A stretch of DNA of 8,913 bases from an uncultured Erysipelotrichaceae bacterium (GCA_900550005.1 URQL01000058.1:1-8913), one strand, 5' to 3'. Positions 1 to 7,800 are shown, numbered from the stretch's first letter. A program made the numbers and translations. The notes: generated by a model not told the origin, from the sequence alone.

Positions 1-2
1 TA

Positions 3-317
3 GTTTTTATTTTTAATTGTGTTAGTATTAATTCAGTTTTGGTAATGATTGTTAAGAAAACATCTAGATTTTCATTTAGTAGTTTAGTATGTAATATTTT
101 ATTAATATTAAGCGGGTGTTATAATCATATAGACCAATTTCAAATGGGTATTAAAATACTATGCTATTTGAACCCTTTTACTTACTTTGTGTCTTATATT
201 AAAAGTATGATAGGATTAGATGTTTTTTCTTTCAATATTTATACAAATATATTTTTATATATTTGTACTTCATTATTATTATATTTAGTTTCAATGAAGA
301 TGAATAATAATGAGTAA
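3..317 (+). CDS. ABC-2 type transporter permease, C-terminal part (5' end outside window)
   Basis: About 104 residues of an open frame are visible. There is no stop between the window edge and the first possible start (TTG at 39), so this is the tail of a longer gene rather than a small gene. It is hydrophobic, with roughly three membrane segments: the first ~16 residues, a middle one around LVCNILLILSG, and a last one around IFLYICTSLLLYLV. The arrangement of a serine-rich stretch, a membrane helix ending in SG, a short polar loop, then NPFTYFVSYIK matches the end of ABC-2 permeases, where an 'NP-x-TY' segment precedes the last helix. The ATPase partner would lie upstream, outside the window. 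The substrate cannot be inferred. It ends at TAA 315-317, just before a hairpin terminator. Alternative: another polytopic membrane protein. The family call is by motif resemblance only. Confidence 0.55.
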   Translation, partial: VFIFNCVSINSVLVMIVKKTSRFSFSSLVCNILLILSGCYNHIDQFQMGIKILCYLNPFTYFVSYIKSMIGLDVFSFNIYTNIFLYICTSLLLYLVSMKMNNNE

Positions 318-338
318 TCAATTGAATAGTTGTATTAT

Positions 339-389
339 AAAAAAGTGTAGCATAGATCTTGAAAATTCGATATAAAGCTACATTTTTTT
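339..389. terminator. Bidirectional intrinsic terminator
   Basis: The arms at 339-351 (A-run then GTGTAGC) and 377-389 (GCTACA then a T-run) pair over about 13 bp with one G-T wobble. The loop is about 25 nt. The T-run on the + strand and the A-run on the left arm let it work in both directions, ending the ABC-2 permease transcript (+) and the regulator transcript (-). The stop codon of the regulator's last frame (378-380) lies inside the right arm. Confidence 0.7.
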
Positions 390-602
390 ATTATAATTTG
401 AATTATTAGATAATTTTTGTAGATATCTACAAGCCTGTTCATAATTATTTATAAATAAATATTCATCTATGATTAATTCATTGATAAGTGTGTAATAGGA
501 AAAATCAAGATATTTTTCTGATAATTTAAGACTCTTATTTAAAAATGATAATGACTTTCTCAGATTCTTTTTTGGACTACGCATTTTAAATATTGATAAC
601 AT
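378..602 (-). pseudogene. C-terminal TPR-like end of the XRE regulator, displaced by a frameshift
   Basis: This 74-codon frame starts inside the end of the regulator frame (17-nt overlap) but in a different phase. It reads as a helical, TPR-like repeat (LRKSLSFLNKSLKLSEKYLD followed by a second helix pair ending YEQACRYLQKL), just what is expected after residue ~340 of the upstream protein. No Shine-Dalgarno sequence precedes its ATG, and a TAG lies 6 nt upstream in the same frame. It is therefore unlikely to be an independent gene. Removing one base from the short T-run (minus strand, about 584-590) joins the two frames into one protein of about 415 residues. The sequence shows the phase break; the frameshift explanation is inference. 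A sequencing error would look identical. Confidence 0.7.
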
Positions 603-1620
603 TATCTATGATTGGATTAGGATGGGTATATTTTGTTTTGTTGCAATAATATATGCAATCTTCTTTTAAATTCACAAAATAATAAGCAACTGATAAATTA
701 AAATTATAAATAGTATCTTGTTCAAGAATTTCTTTATATTTTAAATCTAAATTTTTTATTTCATTTAGAAAATCATCATATTTTTTTTCTAGGATGAATA
801 TATTTAATTTTTGATTAAGTGCTTCTGCGATTGCTGCATCAGATGCATTTGTTCTTTTATAAATAGAAAGAAGGTTATTGAGAATATCTCTACTATAATC
901 ATAACATGAATCTTGCATAGCAATTCTTGCTTTTATAAGCAGGCAACGATTACTCATTATATTATTATTTAATTTATCAAAAAGATTTTTTGCTTCTATT
1001 ATATTTTCTGTACTTTTAGTGATTTGCTTTGCTTTTATATGGATAAGTGCACTATGGTATAGTAATAAAGATTTACTATAATCATCAAAAGTGATTGACT
1101 TAGCTTCTTCTAGAAAATACTTAGCTAGTTTTACATTACCATATGTTACATGATAAATAGCAGTGTACTGAAAATATAATTGTTTTTGTTTATATGTTAA
1201 ATATTCTAATGAATCTTCTAATGTTGATATGTAATGAATTATTTTTTCATCAATATGTGCAAAAGAAATGGAATAAATAATATTAATTAGAATGGCATCA
1301 AAAGTGTAAAAATTATCATTTATTAATTGGTTGAGTTTATCTATGTTTAATTTAATTTTTTTTTCATTTTCACAAAAATAAATATCCATGAATATTGATT
1401 TAGATAAAGTCGTGATTTGATTAGATATTTCAGTTACATTTTTGCAATCGATATCTAAAACATTCATAATTTGTATTATTTTTTCTTGAGACATTTCACT
1501 TCCATGTTCTATTTTACTTATTTGGCTAGAATTTATATTTAATTCATCTGCAATAGATGCGATCGTTATATTTTGCATTGAGCGATTTAATTTTAGAATG
1601 CCACTTAATTCTTTGTTCAT
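586..1620 (-). CDS. XRE-family helix-turn-helix regulator with TPR-like C-terminal domain (frameshifted at its end)
   Basis: The 344-residue protein has an N-terminal XRE helix-turn-helix at residues ~15-60, with recognition region IADELNINSSQISKIEHG. From ~70 onward come helical repeats with TPR-like character, for example around TYGNVKLAKYFLEEAKS and the following YHSALIHIKAKQ. This architecture is that of the RNPP-like group (PlcR, NprR and Rgg relatives), whose TPR domain usually binds a small peptide signal. That role here is inference from the family. The start is ATG 1620, with an in-frame TGA a few codons upstream and AAGGAG about 12 nt before it, a slightly long spacing. The gene is divergent from the exporter/kinase operon, so it may control that operon and itself. 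The frame stops at TAA 586-588, and the TPR sequence then continues in another phase at 378-602. As written, the last TPR unit is lost, which could impair dimerisation or ligand binding. Confidence 0.8.
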   Translation of the reverse strand: MNKELSGILKLNRSMQNITIASIADELNINSSQISKIEHGSEMSQEKIIQIMNVLDIDCKNVTEISNQITTLSKSIFMDIYFCENEKKIKLNIDKLNQLINDNFYTFDAILINIIYSISFAHIDEKIIHYISTLEDSLEYLTYKQKQLYFQYTAIYHVTYGNVKLAKYFLEEAKSITFDDYSKSLLLYHSALIHIKAKQITKSTENIIEAKNLFDKLNNNIMSNRCLLIKARIAMQDSCYDYSRDILNNLLSIYKRTNASDAAIAEALNQKLNIFILEKKYDDFLNEIKNLDLKYKEILEQDTIYNFNLSVAYYFVNLKEDCIYYCNKTKYTHPNPIIDNVINI

Positions 1621-1648
1621 GATATAACATCACTCCTTGTCTTTTATA

Positions 1649-1654
1649 GTTAAA
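1649..1654 (-). promoter_or_regulatory. Possible -10 element for the XRE/TPR regulator
   Basis: Reading the minus strand, TATGAT (5 of 6 to consensus) lies about 30 nt ahead of the regulator start codon. An 18-nt spacer separates it from a poor -35 candidate, TTAAAG. Other A/T-rich hexamers nearby could serve equally well, so this is only a best guess. Confidence 0.3.
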
Positions 1655-1759
1655 TACTATCATAATAAAGAGGTAAAAAAAACTTTAATATTTTCGTAAT
1701 TTTTTCTAATTTTGTATTTACGTGGCTATTTTTACTAAAAAGTATCGAAATATATTAGG

Positions 1760-1765
1760 TATAAT
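1760..1765 (+). promoter_or_regulatory. Consensus -10 (TATAAT) for the exporter/kinase operon, without a good -35
   Basis: A perfect TATAAT sits about 70 nt upstream of the exporter start, implying a leader of roughly 60 nt. At spacings of 16 to 18 there is only A-rich sequence (such as AAAAAG), with no recognisable -35 and no TGn extension. A promoter of this kind commonly needs an activator; the divergent XRE/TPR regulator is the obvious candidate, by inference. An imperfect dyad (TTTACTAA at 1731-1738 against TTAGGTA at 1755-1761) overlaps the upstream half. Confidence 0.5.
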
Positions 1766-1820
1766 TTACATTTTAAATATAGTATCTTTTAATCATAGTT
1801 ATTTTATAAGTAGGGTTAAA

Positions 1821-1836
1821 AGAGGTGTTGGTGATG
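1821..1836 (+). promoter_or_regulatory. Ribosome binding site and four stacked start codons for the MFS exporter
   Basis: Four potential start codons stand in a row in the same frame: GTG 1825, TTG 1828, GTG 1831, ATG 1834. The only Shine-Dalgarno-like sequence is AGAGGTG at 1821-1827, which overlaps the first GTG and lies 6-8 nt from the ATG. This spacing favours ATG 1834. Confidence 0.65.
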
Positions 1837-2985
1837 AAGTATCAAAATTTTTTTATGATAAACAGGGTTATTGGCGTATTTTTAAGTACATTATGTAATG
1901 CAATTAGTACAGTTTATTTATTGCAAAAGGGATTTTCTTTATCAGTTATATCTTCGGTATATGCATTTGCACTCATTTTAAATACATTATTTGAATATCC
2001 ATCTGGGGCAATAGCGGATTATTTTGGAAGAAAACGAGTTTATGCATTAGGTATGTTTTTTAGAGGATTACAATGTTTATTTTATGTATTGGCGGATTCA
2101 CCATTGTTTTTATTTGTTGGTGCTTTTTTCGAGTCAATTTATAGTTCTCTTACAAGTGGATCATTAGAAGCTTGGCTAAAAGGAGTAGATGATAAAAAAA
2201 TAAATTATAATCATTTGTTTGGTTTATGTAAGATGTTATCATCTATTATATCGATAGGTTTATTGTTAATTACAAGTTTGTTTATTGATTTAAATTTGAA
2301 AGAATTATTCCTTTTTTGTACTCTATTTTATGTTGGAATGATGTTTTTTAATCTGTTATTATTTGAGGATAATAAAGGTAATCAAGAAACAATATTGTCT
2401 TATCAAGAAAAAACATTTAAATTTTATTTAAAGAGTAAAAAAATGATTGAAATTTCAATTGTATTATCTATTGCGTATGGATTTATTTCAATTTATATGT
2501 TGTATTTTCAGGCAAAGGGTGATTTAATAGGTGTGAGTGATCATTTTTATACATTGGCATCTTCAATAAGTCTTTTAGGTGGTGTGATTTCTGGATATTA
2601 TTTATCAAAATATAATCAAGAAAAAAGCAAGTGGAATATTATATTGTATTGTTTTGTAGGAATTTTATTTAGTTTTATTCTTTTCTTGCTTAGTTCAAAT
2701 AGTATAATGCTTTTAGTTGGAAATTTTATTTATGGATTGAGTAGTTCTATTATTATGCCGGTTTTTTATAGTTGGATGATGGATTTACTTATTGATGATA
2801 ATTTGGCAACGAGTATTTCTCTTTTGAGTGGTATTGCTGGAATATCAGCATCATTTACAACTTTTTTAGTGGGTCATTTGATAAGTTTGTGTGGATTAGA
2901 CGTTGCTATGTATATTGGGTTGTTATTAGGGATTATATCATTATTATTAATTTTTAGATTAATAAAAGGAGAGAAAAATGCTTGA
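1834..2985 (+). CDS. MFS transporter, drug/metabolite efflux type
   Basis: The 383-residue protein has about twelve hydrophobic helices, the normal size and fold of a 12-TM major facilitator. The MFS motif A is clear in the loop between TM2 and TM3: G58-A-I-A-D62-Y-F-G65-R66-K67-R68, preceded by FEYPSG. TM4 carries an SGSLEAWL segment typical of the drug-exporter-like branch that includes Mef-type efflux proteins. It would use the proton gradient to move a small molecule across the membrane, most likely outward; the substrate is unknown. It is the first gene of a two-gene operon: its last codons overlap the kinase start by 8 bp, indicating coupled translation. The regulator gene is divergent, with about 210 bp between the two start codons. 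A GTG start at 1825 would add three residues, but the ribosome binding site favours ATG. Nothing is truncated. Confidence 0.85.
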   Translation: MKYQNFFMINRVIGVFLSTLCNAISTVYLLQKGFSLSVISSVYAFALILNTLFEYPSGAIADYFGRKRVYALGMFFRGLQCLFYVLADSPLFLFVGAFFESIYSSLTSGSLEAWLKGVDDKKINYNHLFGLCKMLSSIISIGLLLITSLFIDLNLKELFLFCTLFYVGMMFFNLLLFEDNKGNQETILSYQEKTFKFYLKSKKMIEISIVLSIAYGFISIYMLYFQAKGDLIGVSDHFYTLASSISLLGGVISGYYLSKYNQEKSKWNIILYCFVGILFSFILFLLSSNSIMLLVGNFIYGLSSSIIMPVFYSWMMDLLIDDNLATSISLLSGIAGISASFTTFLVGHLISLCGLDVAMYIGLLLGIISLLLIFRLIKGEKNA

Positions 2986-3931
2986 TCAAATATTAAAACA
3001 ATATGGAATAGATAATTATACATATAAATTTATAAGACATAATCAGTATGTAGTTTATCAAATAAAAGATTTAGTAACGCAAAAAAAATATGCATTAAAG
3101 ATAATAAGTTCAAAAATTAAAAATTTATATGATGACTCATTAATTTGTAATAGAGTAAATTTTGAGGGTGAATTATTAAGCAGACTTAGTAATAAAGGAT
3201 TAAATGTTGTTAAACCTGTTTTTAATAATCATAACCAATATTTGACTATTGTCAGTGATGAAATAAAAGCAACATTACAAGAGTGGATTGAGGGTCAGAA
3301 TTTGGATGATTATGAATTGCTTACAAGTGATGATTATTATGATATTGGATTGGAGTTGGCTAATTTTCATATTGTTGCTTCTAATGAATTTCGAAATTCA
3401 AATTATAGTATCACTCAATATGATAATACATTTGCTTTAAAATCACTGAAAGCTTTATTGGAAAATCATATCATCACTGATAAACAATATGATATTTTTT
3501 ATAAAACTTTAAATATTTGTAATAAACTCATGGAAGATATTCCTTTTTTAAAAAAAGGAATTTTACATGGTGATTTTCAAACAAGTAATATTATTTATGG
3601 GGTAGATAAAAAGTTTTATTTTATTGATTTAAGCTCTTATTGTTATGGATATCTAATCTATGATTTAGTGGACTTTATAGCTACATCTTCTTTAGAAGGA
3701 AGAAAAGAGTTTATTAATGGTTATCGTAATGTATTTCCTGAAATTAAAGATTTAGAATATTTGTTAAGTGGATTAGTTATTTTATCGTATATTAATGCTT
3801 ATTATATGCATATGTCTAATCCTGCTACCGCTTCATGGCTTAAATCGAGTTTGGTAAAATTAGAACAGTTAACTACTAATTATTTTTTAAAGAAACAGAG
3901 TATTGTTTACCGATTTGATGGTATTCTTTAG
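2978..3931 (+). CDS. APH/choline-kinase-fold phosphotransferase
   Basis: The 317-residue protein has the aminoglycoside phosphotransferase / choline kinase fold. An N-lobe lysine (K41 in YALKI) and acidic residues in the next helix (E63/E65) would hold ATP. The hinge reads WIEGQNL (~103-109). The catalytic Brenner motif HGDFQTSN spans 197-204, with D199 and N204 intact. The metal-binding aspartate is D217 in FIDLSS, followed by the family's DL-x-DF helix (229-233). All key residues are present, so it is probably active, phosphorylating a hydroxyl on a small molecule such as an antibiotic, amino alcohol or sugar. The fold does not tell which. AAGGAGAG stands at good distance from the ATG, and the first codons overlap the exporter gene (ATGCTTGA), so the two are made together. 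Alternatives within the family are homoserine-kinase-like or spore-coat CotS-like proteins; neither is supported by context. Confidence 0.85.
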   Translation: MLDQILKQYGIDNYTYKFIRHNQYVVYQIKDLVTQKKYALKIISSKIKNLYDDSLICNRVNFEGELLSRLSNKGLNVVKPVFNNHNQYLTIVSDEIKATLQEWIEGQNLDDYELLTSDDYYDIGLELANFHIVASNEFRNSNYSITQYDNTFALKSLKALLENHIITDKQYDIFYKTLNICNKLMEDIPFLKKGILHGDFQTSNIIYGVDKKFYFIDLSSYCYGYLIYDLVDFIATSSLEGRKEFINGYRNVFPEIKDLEYLLSGLVILSYINAYYMHMSNPATASWLKSSLVKLEQLTTNYFLKKQSIVYRFDGIL

Positions 3932-3965
3932 TATATATCCTATTTTATAATAGTATTTTAATTGG

Positions 3966-3994
3966 ATGGTTTTCCCAATTGGAAAACCATTTTT
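3966..3994 (+). terminator. Intrinsic terminator of the exporter/kinase operon
   Basis: A perfect 10-bp stem (ATGGTTTTCC at 3966-3975 with GGAAAACCAT at 3981-3990) has a 5-nt loop and a run of five T at 3990-3994. It lies 35 nt after the kinase stop and isolates the operon from the peptidase gene. Confidence 0.9.
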
Positions 3995-4066
3995 AACATG
4001 TGAACTATAGTAAAATGTTAATAATTAATTTATTTTAATATTTATATACGAATAGTGAATATAGAT

Positions 4067-4095
4067 TTGATTAAATGTAAAATAGGGTGTATTCT
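4067..4095 (+). promoter_or_regulatory. Likely sigma-A promoter of the peptidase E gene
   Basis: TTGATT (4067-4072) and TATTCT (4090-4095) are separated by exactly 17 nt, each matching consensus at 4 of 6 positions. Transcription would start near 4102, giving a leader of about 50 nt that holds the CTATTAG repeat and the ribosome binding site. Confidence 0.5.
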
Positions 4096-4103
4096 AATTT
4101 TAA

Positions 4104-4121
4104 CTATTAGGTTTCTATTAG
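4104..4121 (+). repeat. Tandem CTATTAG heptamers one helical turn apart
   Basis: CTATTAG occurs at 4104-4110 and again at 4115-4121, an 11-bp period, placed right at and after the predicted transcription start of the peptidase gene. Direct half-sites on one face of the helix are a common operator layout. Chance is possible in such AT-rich DNA. Confidence 0.45.
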
Positions 4122-4150
4122 TGTGATAATGAGCAAAAGGAGAGATAATT

Positions 4151-4777
4151 ATGTATCTATTAATAAGTGATTTTTTAGCATTCGACAATCTAAAATTAAG
4201 AAGTTTCTTAGAAAATAATCTTAACAATATAAGTAAGATGGTATATATTGCATCCAATTTTGATGATTATGAAAGAAATAAAAAGTATTCAAATAAAATA
4301 AAAAATATTTTAGAAGAAATGGTTCATAATCAAATAGATTTAACAATTATCGATTCAAGATTGGCTTCAAACCAAATGATTAACGTTATTGATGAATCGG
4401 ATATTCTATTTCTAGCAGGTGGCAATACTAAGCAACAATTTGATTTTATTAAACAATATCAAATTGATTCTTCAATTATTAGTAAAAAAAACATCATTGG
4501 AATGAGTGCTGGTGCAATTAATTTGACTACCAATATTTTCTTACCAAGTCAATTTGATCAATTTGTAGAAATGGATATTTCTTATAAAGGTCTTTCAATA
4601 TTAGATTTTGTAGTTTATCCTCATTATGAAGAGATAGATAACGTTATGTATACAAAAATATTAGATAAGTATGTGAATAATCGTATTATCTTTATTAAAA
4701 ATGATGGTTATATGTATATTGAACACGACAAAGTATTACTACATGGTTGTTGTTTAGAAGGATGTTATACAAAATAA
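4151..4777 (+). CDS. Peptidase E (S51) family protein, class I glutamine-amidotransferase-like fold
   Basis: The 208-residue protein matches the small cytoplasmic serine peptidases of family S51 (aspartyl dipeptidase E and cyanophycinase relatives). The strand-loop LFLAGGNTKQQFDFIK (~87-101) is the family's 'GGN' element. GMSAGA places the nucleophile at S119, and VVYPHYEE supplies the catalytic histidine H158. These enzymes cleave dipeptides with N-terminal aspartate or related isopeptides; the exact substrate here is open. AAGGAGA (4137-4143) lies 7 nt before the ATG, so the start is secure. The gene stands alone, with its own promoter and a terminator at 4859-4888. The C-terminus carries three clustered cysteines (C200, C201, C205), which I do not recognise as a family feature. 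Its position beside the kinase/exporter pair permits, but does not prove, a shared pathway. Confidence 0.82.
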   Translation: MYLLISDFLAFDNLKLRSFLENNLNNISKMVYIASNFDDYERNKKYSNKIKNILEEMVHNQIDLTIIDSRLASNQMINVIDESDILFLAGGNTKQQFDFIKQYQIDSSIISKKNIIGMSAGAINLTTNIFLPSQFDQFVEMDISYKGLSILDFVVYPHYEEIDNVMYTKILDKYVNNRIIFIKNDGYMYIEHDKVLLHGCCLEGCYTK

Positions 4778-4858
4778 ATTTTACATATTTAATTATGTCA
4801 TTTTAAAAGTAGATGGTGTCGCTGGTAAATCATTCTAAGAAGGTAAAAAAATTAAAAT

Positions 4859-4888
4859 AAAAAGTTGCGAAAATTTCGCAACTTTTTT
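4859..4888. terminator. Bidirectional terminator between peptidase E and the ABC transporter
   Basis: AAAAAGTTGCGA (4859-4870) pairs with TCGCAACTTTTT (4876-4887): 12 bp with a 5-nt loop. T-runs follow in both directions, so it can end the converging peptidase (+) and ABC transporter (-) transcripts. The ABC gene's TAA (4887-4889) overlaps the end of the stem. Confidence 0.9.
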
Positions 4889-7800
4889 AGTCTGTTCTTA
4901 AAGCAGTAACAGGATCTTCTTTGGCAGCCTTTCTAGAAGGAATAAGACCACCAAGAAGGGTAAGAATAACACTAATAAGAATAAGGATAATAGCTCCACC
5001 AATAGGTAAGATGGCATTGACTTGGTTATTTCCAGCAACATGATGAATAATCCTATTACCAGGAATAAGAAGAAGTAAAGTAATACCAATACCAATTAAT
5101 CCTGCAAGTAAACCAATGATAAATGTTTCAGCATTGAAGACTTGAGAAATGTTTTTCTTAGAAGCACCAATAGCGCGTAGAATACCAATTTCTTTTTTAC
5201 GTTCTAGTACACTAATGTAAGTAATGACTCCAATCATGATAGATGAAACAATTAATGATATAGCGACAAAAGCAATAAGGACATAACTGATCACATTAAC
5301 GATATCTGTGACAGATGACATTAAAGTACCTACATAATCTGTATAAGAAATGACTTTGTTTTCATCTATTTTTTTCATATCCTCATTATATTTATCTAAA
5401 GCATTGATGACATTTTGTTTACAATCAAAATCTTTAGGATAAATATTGATCCCACTTGGTTCATCAAAATCACTATAACCTAAAGTTTTAAGGTTATTAT
5501 CATAAGAAGATGATTTTGATGTTATTAGGGACATCATTAAAGAGGATAATTCACTTTCATCCATATTCATAGTAATAGCACTAGCAAAAGCATTAGCATC
5601 AAAAGAAATTGCATTTTGTAATTGATTTGCAAGAAGATTCATTTGATTTGCCATTTGTGAGGAAATTTGTTGTTGTAAAGAAGAAGAGATGGATTCAATA
5701 TAAGTTTGCATTTGATCTTGCATCAAAGATTGTAATTGGGTTGTTAAACCGGTTTGATTAAATAAATCCATCATTTGATTTTGAATTAAATTTTTTGTTT
5801 GGTCTAAGTTGATATATGTTTTTAAGAGTTCTGGTATTTGAGTAGGATCATCTGTAGGATGTTCTTTTAAATAGTTTTGAAAATCATCATTAATGGTTGT
5901 GATAATAGGTTGGAGATCTTCTTTTTTTATATCGATTTTTAATGAAGAAAGGATTTGATCAAAGTCAAAAGCGGGTAAAGTATTAAAGTCAAGAGAACTA
6001 AAATCAAAACCCGTAGGATCGATTTGAATTTTACTTGTATCAAATTGGAAAGCATTTTGCATCTTTTGTTCATCAATACTAAATAGAGAATTCATATCAA
6101 AATCAGATGATTGTTGATCTGTAAATTTTTTATTAGAGAAAACATCAATTTCAGGATGTGCAATTTGTTCTTTTACAATATTGCTTTCTTGTGCTTTTTT
6201 AATAACATGTTCAGTTAAACTAGCAGGATAAGCAATGCCTGTTTTAAGCATTGCAACAGATGAATCAGAGTTAGGTTGAACGATACCGACAATTTTAATA
6301 TCTTCACCTTCACTAATGATTTTTTTCATATAATCGGTATCTTCTGTTTTATCTTTATAGACATGATATTGATCATTATATTCATAATAAGAAGAACTAT
6401 CTACTAATTTAAATGTTTTATTTAAAATTTGATCATAGTTATAACTTGTGTCTAAATCAGGTGTAGTCACATCTTCTTCTTTAGAAAATTGTTCAATCAT
6501 TTGGTCTAATTCTTTAAAATCTCTTAAACCTAAAGTATAAAGCATGAAATCTGACATATTTCCATTTTCAGTTAAAACAAGGACACATTCATTGTAAGCT
6601 TGAGGCCATCTCCCAGCTTTAATGTCGTATTGACTTTCATATAGATTACTGTTTTGAGGCATTTGGTAAAAAACGTCGGTACTCATCACACTTGACATCA
6701 TACTGTTTGTATTTGAAGATGAACCAAGCCCAAGTGAGCTAAAAGATTGATCTGGATGAACTTGGCGTACGGTGTTACTATCACTACTATAAATTTGTGG
6801 AGAAACATTATAGGTATATTCAATCGCACTGCTATCTTCACTTAAATCAACTGTTTTATTATCGAGTGCTTGTTTTAATGATTTTAAATCATTAGAACCA
6901 ATGGTAGAAAACATATTGGTGATCATTTGTGAAATATGAATCGATGAATCATCTTCTGTTGCATTATTATTAGATTGAACATCGCCCATCATGGCTGTCA
7001 AATCAAAACCAGTACTTTGAATTTGCAAAGGATATTGGGATAAAGTTTCTTCTTCAATATTTTTTATATATTGATTGACCCCTGTAGATAAGGATAAAAT
7101 AAGGGCAATCCCAATAATTCCAATCGATCCTGCAAAAGCCGTTAAAAAAGTTCGGGCTTTTTTTGTTTTTAAGTTATTAAAACTTAAATTTAAAGAAGTT
7201 AAAAAAGACATGGAAGATTTACCCATATTTTTATGTTGAGGTGTGGTTAATTCTTCTTTTTGAGGTTCACAAGGATCAGAATCTTCTTGAATTTTTCCAT
7301 CTTTTAATTTAACGATACGGGTAGCATATTTATAAGCTAGTTCGGGGTTATGGGTAACCATGACCACGAGACGATCTTTAGCCACTTCTTTTAATAAATC
7401 CATAACTTGAATACTGGTTTCACTATCTAATGCTCCAGTGGGTTCATCTGCAAGTAAAATATCAGGATCATTGACTAATGCTCTGGCAATGGCTACACGT
7501 TGCATTTGTCCTCCAGATAATTGATTAGGACGTTTATGACCTTGGTTACCTAAACCTACTTTTTCTAAAGCATCTAAAGCTCTTTGCTTTCTTTGTTCTT
7601 TAGAAATACCTGAAATCGTTAATGCTAATTCAACATTACTTAAAATAGTTTGATGAGGAATTAAGTTATAACTTTGAAATACAAAGCCAATGGTGTGATT
7701 ACGATAAGAATCCCAATCACGATCTTTATATCTTTTAGTGGAGATTCCATTAATAATCAAATCACCATCATCATAACGATCTAAACCACCAATAATATTA

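Noticed and set aside
39..317. Separate 92-residue small membrane protein starting at TTG 39
   Set aside because: The frame stays open to the window edge and no ribosome binding site precedes TTG 39; it is better read as the tail of a larger permease.
584..602. Programmed ribosomal frameshift at the regulator's end
   Set aside because: The joining shift needed is +1 (or -2), and the TTTAAAA string is not in the phase of a -1 slippery heptamer; no stimulatory hairpin was seen just downstream.
4042..4257. Minus-strand 71-codon frame over the peptidase start
   Set aside because: Antisense to the clear 5' end and promoter of the peptidase gene, with no ribosome binding site or family resemblance.
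4779..4838. Possible coding relic reading VDGVAGKSF in the gap after the peptidase gene
   Set aside because: Less AT-rich than its surroundings, but under 20 codons and with no recognised family; cannot be supported as a pseudogene.
4813..4860. 15-codon frame starting ATG at 4813 (lysine-rich peptide) just before the central terminator
   Set aside because: No Shine-Dalgarno sequence and no sign of coding preference; frames this short are common by chance.
4898..5095. 65-codon hydrophobic minus-strand frame within the ABC gene's 3' end
   Set aside because: Shadow of the membrane helices of the ABC permease read in another phase.
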